The position numbers were made by a program, and so were the translations under genes. The notes beneath the pieces were generated by a model. That model did no database searches and had not been told where the DNA came from. It worked only from the letters and a program-made list of their open reading frames with translations. This document shows positions 58,497 through 64,000 of a stretch of DNA of 64,000 bases, piece by piece; the first letter of the stretch is position 1, and the number at the start of each line of letters is the position of its first letter. Source of the stretch: Ryuthela nishihirai (lineage: Eukaryota > Arthropoda > Arachnida > Araneae > Heptathelidae); the NCBI GenBank assembly GCA_038380435.1, contig JAWZYU010000058.1, forward strand, positions 1,488,001 to 1,552,000, read 5' to 3'.

Positions 58497-59400
58497 TTAA
58501 ATATCTGTTTTCGGGGAAGAAAGAGAATAAACATCACGAAGGCGTGGGTCTGCTTCTCAGCAGACACGCTAGTGATGCTCTTCTAGGATAAGAGTGCATT
58601 AATGAAAGGTTGTTTACAGCAAAATTACAGACAAGCGTTAAGGACTTCAATCTTATCTACTGTTATGCCCCCACTGAGAATGCCGATGAGGATGAGAAAA
58701 AAGGTTTTACAGACTTGTGAAGAAATGAGATATTATCCTTGTTTTAGGTGACGTCAATGCCAATGTGAAACTCGATGGTTTCAGAATAACTAACACTTAT
58801 TACAAACACCGCGACATACATAAGTACATGTGGGTTTCACCTCATGGGCTGCATAAGAACGTTATAGATTATATATTAGTTAAAAGCAAATGGACTACTT
58901 CTGTTAGAAAGACCAGGTCATATTGGGAAGCTGAAATTGGATCTGACCATTATCTTGTTAAAAGTGTTTTGCGATTTAAACTTAAGAAGTGTTGTGCTAA
59001 GTTTAAAAAATTTACCTTTAATTATGAAGCTCTGAAAGACATTATAGTACATCTTATCATGATAGATTACTTACTCATTATGACAGTCGTGGTTTGCTTG
59101 CTACTGAAATTCAGGAAAAATGTGACCACTTAAAATAGGCTTTTTTGGAAAGTAACAGTACTCTTTTACGAAAAATGAAGCAGAGGACGCATAATTGTCT
59201 TACTGACAAGGCACTTGAGTTTATTTTAGAAAGAAAGAATTACAGGAATGTCCTGAATCCATACTAATCCTAATAGAAAACATTATAGAGAGCTTAATAA
59301 ACGTGTAAAGGATCAGTTAGCTCCTGATAATAATATTAGGCTGACAGAGCCGAAGAAGCAGTTGGACAGCACAGAGCTCTACCAGGCAATTCTGCGAAAC
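58497..59400 (+). mobile_element. LINE-A endonuclease fragment, copy A9
   Basis: Counterpart of 7488-8365, with the same 31-codon deletion (gtcaatgccaatgtgaaactcgatgg). An extra frameshift occurs near 58717. The 122-codon open piece 58765-59133 carries LDGFRITNTYYKHRDIH and EIGSDHYLVKSVL. Confidence 0.85.
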
Positions 59401-59424
59401 AAATAACTTGTAAAGTAATTACAA

Positions 59425-59622
59425 ATGCCTAAAGGTAAAATTTTACACTGCACCGACGAAATTATCTATTCTCCTACCGAAATTTCAAATGTGTCATCAA
59501 TAATTATTATTTACCACAGTGATAAGAAATTCAGCTACAGATTGTATGAATTTTTCAGAATAAAAACTATAACGTGTGACTATAAATTAAAAGGTAAATT
59601 TCTAGAAGAATACAGCGATTAA
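59425..59622 (+). CDS. Small unknown ORF, copy 2 (65 aa, with ATG)
   Basis: Opens with ATGCC and ends at a TAA. Contains IIYSPTEISNVSS, SYRLYEFFRIKTITCDYKL and LEEYSD. Aligned without frame breaks to the start-less copy at 8411-8608. Hydrophobic and basic residues alternate as in a folded domain, but I recognise no family. Likely part of a mobile element rather than a free-standing gene. Confidence 0.3.
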   Translation: MPKGKILHCTDEIIYSPTEISNVSSIIIIYHSDKKFSYRLYEFFRIKTITCDYKLKGKFLEEYSD

Positions 59623-59639
59623 ATAAGGATTACAAATGA

Positions 59640-59937
59640 TATCCCGAAAACACGCACGTGACGTCAGCAGTGATCTTTCTGGGTGTTGCCACTCTAATTT
59701 CTATAATAGACAATCTTTGAAATCCAAAGAGTGAAAAATCAAAAATATATAGTTTTCCTTATTCCAAATTGAACTAATTTATAAAATATATTACTAAAGT
59801 TTCCTAAGAGGGCATATTCTGCTTGAATTAAAAAATTCTATGTGATGTCCACGGCGCAATAGCTATCTGTGCCTTTCACTGTGCTTGTCAAGACAGCGGT
59901 TTCTTTCTTAGGCGTGTAATACGCGTTTCTGACATCG
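59640..59937 (-). repeat. Module B, inverted copy in block 2
   Basis: Counterpart of 8635-8945, with cacgtgacgtcagcag, gtgttgccactctaatttc, ending acgcgttt. A 30 bp segment present in copy 1 is absent. Confidence 0.6.
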
Positions 59938-60117
59938 CAGAAGTAGGGTGATGAAATATAAATAATTATATTGTATTTATTACTTTTCTGTGTTACGTTT
60001 AATTGTACGCTATTATGTCGAAAAAAATGTTAATATGAATTCTATATTAACCACAGTAAAAAGTTTAAATTTAAACATTTTAAAACCAATCACTAAGCAT
60101 TAAAAAAAATTTAAAAT

Positions 60118-60318
60118 TATACCGAGTGCGTAGCGCGCTTTGCTAGTGATCCAATGGAACTGGGTTCGAGCCCCTGGTAAGGCATGGATGTGCATATTTT
60201 TCTGCTGAGGTCCTGCCATCCTCTCAGACCTTCTACTATGACATATAAACTGACAGGCTCCTGTCAGACCTCTGTGGCAAACAGGTGCTTGAGGGGGTAT
60301 TTATTTTTTATTATTTAT
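60118..60318 (+). mobile_element. SINE2, near full length
   Basis: Head with B box gggttcgagcccctggtaagg, body tctgctgaggtcctgcc to gtggcaaacaggtgcttgaggg, then a tatttatttttta tail. The A box region is altered (accgagtgcgtagcgcg). Confidence 0.85.
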
Positions 60319-60463
60319 TTATATAAATCTATGAAATACTATCGTGAAGGAAATCCTGTAGCACTATTCCACGCCATATTAATAACTGATTCTTTGCTTT
60401 AAGAATTGTTCCGTTATTGATAATGCGAGTAACTTTATAAGGAAGGTAAGAAAGAACTGGTAT

Positions 60464-60571
60464 GTCAACGGCAATACCAAGCTGAAAGCATCGGTTCTCG
60501 TCTGATCCCCGAAGTTAAGTAGCTTTGGGCACGGTTAGTACTTGGGAGGGTGAACACCACGTGCAGTTGAC
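60464..60571 (+). pseudogene. 5S rRNA-like sequence with a 10 nt deletion
   Basis: Starts gtcaacggcaataccaagctg, contains gaaagcatcggttctcgtc, ccgaagttaag, and ggttagtacttggg, and ends gcagttgac, followed by a T run from 60574. Against the metazoan 5S consensus (about 119 nt), 10 nt are missing after gggtga, in the helix IV/V-loop E region. Both ends of helix I carry a matching change (gtcaac with gttgac), keeping the stem paired. Internal promoter boxes (A, intermediate, C) look largely intact and a T-run terminator is present. Pseudogene, variant gene, or head of a 5S-derived SINE. Confidence 0.8.
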
Positions 60572-60824
60572 AATTTTTTTTTTCCCAAGCGCTGTACACC
60601 TAGAATATTAGCCAAAGTCATTCTACGTCGGTCGCCGGGTTCCATTCCATTTTTAGTAAATAAATAAAGGAGAATTTGCTTTAGTTACAAAACCTGCAAC
60701 GGTTCTACGTATCTGGAACAAAAACTATACATGTAAGGTACGAATTTTAGACCATCGTCAGAATATACTGGTAACACTCGACACGTTAGAAATGCCAATT
60801 CCAGCTTTTCCGCCTCTCAAGGGT

Positions 60825-61187
60825 TCGGTTGTTTTACCTGTGAGCGGCACTATTTTTCACACCATGGGCTAAATGTCCAGGTCTCAAGGACCTCGAAGGT
60901 TGGGGGAGGGGACACACTGGAACAGCTGTTGGGAGACAGATGGTAGCCTCCCGTCAAGACCATCCAGTTTCTTTAACTTGCACAGGGTATGGCTCTCCCA
61001 GACACGGAGCCACGGCTTAACGTCCCATCTGACGGACGACGGCCTTTCCAAGCCTATCGGTCTCCCCTTCTGCCCATGATCAGGGCTGACAGTTTTCCGC
61101 AGATAGGTGTCAACGCTGACCCAGCTGGGACTCGAACCTCGGAACTGCAGATTACGAGCCTGGTGCGCTACCTACTGAGCCCAATCA
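60825..61187 (-). mobile_element. SINE1, near full length, minus strand
   Basis: Begins ggttgttttacctgtgagcggcac (antisense 3' end) and ends with the antisense head: gggactcgaacctcgg (B box) and gcgctacctactgagccc (A box). Confidence 0.9.
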
Positions 61188-62589
61188 ATGGCATACAGCG
61201 TGTTTAACATGTACAGGGTATGGATGTCTCCCACACACGGATCCTCATACGAGCTTCCATTTCAAAGGAAATTCGTAATTCTTTGCTGTCCGAACATGTG
61301 GTAACTAGTAAATTTCTTCAATTTTGAGGGGAAAGTAAACGAAGGTTATTAGTTTTATGGACAGCAGCATTACCTACTTAACGAGTTTTCATGTGACATG
61401 GAACTTGTTGCTTTCGGGCCTCACGTTCCTAAGATTTAACATAAGCTGGGCCGTATGTAGAAGAAGAAATAAACTTTTTTTTCTTTTTTTTTTTGGGGGG
61501 GGGGGGATTTATTTCCTGCATAGGTCAACCATGAGTTAACTTCACAGCGACTTTGCAAACCTGTTGGTGTTCCCTTTTTCATTCGCAGAACAACGGGATT
61601 AAATCTTAACTTTCCCCGAAGTGTGACTCGATCCTGAAAATTTCAGATTCGCAGCATGGACGCCTAACGACTTGACCATTGCTTCCTCCATCTTTACTCC
61701 TTCTGACCGCATATGTTTTGAGAATGTATTTAGTAATGCGGCAGACCTTATCCTATAAAACATGATATCATGTCCGTGATGATTTAATTTCTATAAATTG
61801 GGTGTCTCCACGGTGTCACAATTGTTAGTAAAACCTGTAAAGTTTTATAATTAAATTACTAAATCGTAGTTTTTTGAGCTCAAACGAAACAGTGCAATGG
61901 TATGTAATATCCAGCTTTAATAATACATTGCAATCGCATTTTATAAATATTAATATTATTGGAATTTTACATTATTACTATTGATCATTGCTTACTGTAG
62001 GTCGATTCCTGTGTACGTTAAAATTACTTAACGTGGTCTAATAAACTATAATACGGAAAAGAAGAAATCCATTGAGACTAAAGTTAAAGCTAACACGTTG
62101 TTGCTATCGTTACTAAGGGCGCACGCGTTATGTTCTCAACACGCACCTGCCATTGCAAAATATTTGACCAATCGTAGAAGAGATAGAGCAAAAACCGTTG
62201 TGAACGCGGTAACAAGGAAATATTTCATTAGAAATACATTAACACTACTTCCAGGAATTTCCTTCGTTTGGCACTGAACGTGGTACGTATGAGAAAGTAC
62301 ATAACTTGAGACACGTTTATCCATTCAGGTTTCAAAACTTTAAGCAACGCTGTTATAATATTACCGTATAATATATCTGAATTCTTTAAATTTAGATTTC
62401 GTCTTTTTTTTGGTGTGGGAAATGGCAATTTTTTTTCTAAAAATTTTACTTATTTCAAGCATTCCCAAGAAGAAATAAAATCCTCTGTTTCTCGGCTAAA
62501 AGGGATAAATAGGCAAAACATAAAACCAATGACTCTTGTTTTAAGAGACTGTTTACACAATAATATTTATTTTTGTCGTTATAAATATA
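61188..62589. other. Unassigned DNA with a tRNA-like relic
   Basis: A T/G run lies at 61478-61506 and an antisense tRNA-like stretch at 61622-61692. No protein exon recognised. Confidence 0.45.
61622..61692 (-). pseudogene. tRNA-like relic
   Basis: The minus strand reads gcaatggtcaagtcgttaggcg (A-box-like) and aggatcgagtcac (B-box-like) at tRNA spacing. The acceptor stem does not pair well. Confidence 0.4.
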
Positions 62590-62762
62590 TAGAAAATTTA
62601 TTTGTCAACTCAAGCATCTGGTTGTCACAGAGGCTGTTATGTTTTACGCCGTAGTTGAAGGCGTGATCCTGGCATAAAAGCAACCGGAACATCCGGTCGT
62701 TACAAGTGGTTGGAACTCCTTGAATCGGCAGCTGAGCACGCTAACCACTGGGCAACGGATAC
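62590..62762 (-). mobile_element. SINE2, degraded, minus strand
   Basis: aactcaagcatctggttgtcacagagg and the antisense head ctgagcacgctaaccactgggc; about a third of positions look changed. Confidence 0.6.
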
Positions 62763-63880
62763 TGTAATAAGCACGTTTTTCTAATCTTTACGTGGTTTTA
62801 ATCAATATTCTTTATTACGAGAAGCTTCTGAGGAATGATTGGAAGTAATTTAAGGTTCTGCCTTGTTTAGATATATTCACTCAGGTCTGTCGTTAAACTC
62901 AGGTCTAACCTTAATCTGTTCAGTAAACAGTACAGCGCCAGACTAAACGGTTGACTTCGCAGTCAATAGCGTGGGATAAATTGTAGAATGCGAAACTGAA
63001 ATATTACCGCAAAACGATTAAGCCTAGACACTTTTTCTTTTATTTCCTCAATTAGGTGGATAATTTTGAATCAAGGAATTAAATTAATTAACCTTATTCG
63101 TGACAGAAATGCAATTTGCGAAACAAAAGGCGTATCCGATTGAACGATTCGAAAAGCATTGTTGTGTCATTGATTATTTAGTATACGATCTGTTTTCTTC
63201 CTTTCTCTTTAATCGTGAAACTAACAATGTAACATTTACTAGTGAATATAAAACTTAGGTTTTCAACTGAAGTAGATTTAATTGGTTATTTAGATATGGT
63301 TATTTGAGTTATTAAGAACTTTCCGGGAGTCTCAGAAACGACACTCTGGAGTCATTTCTGCAGATAAGTTTGCTCGAAATAGGATTTCCTCAATTACGAA
63401 TAGTTATGGAATACAACGGACTCCTTTATCACGGCAAGATACTATTGCAGTAACGTTCACTTCAGTGAACTCTCACTACGACGAATATTATGCAAATATG
63501 CCTTTACAGAAACCATCTGTGTTCACCTTTCTAACCTATATTACTATGAGGTGTTTAACGTAAATTAATCAGAACTTTGAGTCTAGTGGGAATCGGCTCT
63601 GGGAATTGCATATTCCTTTCCTGTAGCAATACCTAACGTTCCACCGCTTCACTTTAACGAAAGTACTCCTGATACTATGTCTTTTGGTGGCATTCGTAAT
63701 AGCAAGGCGGAAGACCGCTTAATACAAAAGCAGATATCGTTACTTCGCGATGACGTATAATATATACGTAACTGCGGATCTCAACGCTGTCACAGGTGCT
63801 ACTCTAATCAGAAAAAAACTGCACACGAAGAGAAACCATAGCAGTTTTTCATTCCTTATCGCAAAGAAACTCTGCGAGCG
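62763..63880. other. Unassigned DNA
   Basis: No gene or repeat family recognised. Local repeat tcactcaggtctgtcgttaaactcaggtct near 62877. Confidence 0.45.
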
Positions 63881-63882
63881 CT

Positions 63883-64000
63883 GGGGTAGGGATGGGTAAG
63901 TTAGTAGCGCTCCCGGCTCGTAATCTGCAGTTCCCAGGTTAGAGTCTCCGCTGGGTCAGCGTTGAGATTTTTCTCCGCAAAACTGCTCGCCCTGCTAACG
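63883..64000 (+). mobile_element. SINE1 head, cut by window end
   Basis: gggtagggatgggtaagttagtagcgc, ctcgtaatctgcagttcccagg, ctgggtcagcgttgagat: the SINE1 head and start of the body. Confidence 0.9.

Larger units (their letters stand above)
52150..59937. repeat. Duplicated block, copy 2 (partner 1695-8945)
   Basis: Direct copy of the block described at 1695-8945. It is longer because a 499 bp unit is tandemly repeated at 53084-54081; small indels add further differences (for example a 30 bp deletion between two aatccaaag words near 59720). Confidence 0.85.

Overview
This is AT-rich, repeat-dense animal DNA, most likely from an arthropod. Evidence: two exons of a D-type cyclin with GT-AG introns, a 5S rRNA-derived sequence of metazoan type, tRNA-headed SINEs, and APE-type LINEs, hAT and mariner relics. 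I cannot name the species. There are no operons and no bacterial or phage genes. The only likely host protein-coding gene I can support is cyclin D on the minus strand (exon 1 at 35260-35003, exon 2 at 27255-27040, joined by a 7.75 kb intron in phase 0). Its later exons were not found and probably lie beyond the left edge.

Layout. 1-8945: end of a broken LINE (family A), then a 5.4 kb block with about 430-450 bp inverted arms enclosing a minus-strand Jockey/CR1-like LINE (family J), then a LINE-A endonuclease fragment and a second inverted-repeat module. This block (1695-8945) recurs in direct orientation at 52150-59937. 9800-10645: satellite-like units of about 160-190 bp, split by a SINE with perfect target-site duplications (TSDs). 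10651-12842: LINE-A, minus strand. 12843-19009: mostly anonymous DNA with a hAT MITE, a SINE and a broken arthropod-type gene. 19110-22712: a full-length LINE-A flanked by 11 bp TSDs, whose only obvious coding defect is one TAG codon. 23877-26078: an older LINE-A subfamily copy. 27040-35352: the cyclin gene, with SINEs, a mariner relic and a nested GC-rich insertion in its intron. 35968-49900: LINE and SINE debris, a perfect 76 bp palindrome and a hAT (ZBED-like) transposase relic. 49904-52147: LINE-A, minus strand. 52150-59937: second copy of the block. 59938-64000: SINEs and a 5S rRNA-like sequence.

Three families account for most of the repeats. LINE-A has nine substantial copies plus one tail scrap, and ends in short ATC/GAT or TGTA microsatellites. 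SINE1 has a tRNA-derived head with A and B boxes and is about 385-410 bp long. SINE2 has a Leu/Ser-tRNA-like head, is about 210 bp long and ends in a TTTA-rich tail. Nested insertions give a relative order of events. For example, SINE2 at 33589-34353 entered the cyclin intron and was later split by a 541 bp GC-rich element with its own 15 bp duplication.

I see no coherent new defence or metabolic system. The points most worth checking are the 5S-like sequence with a compensated stem change, the GC-rich nested element, the interleaved inverted repeats in the duplicated block, the small ORF kept open in both block copies, and the divergent N-terminus of the cyclin.
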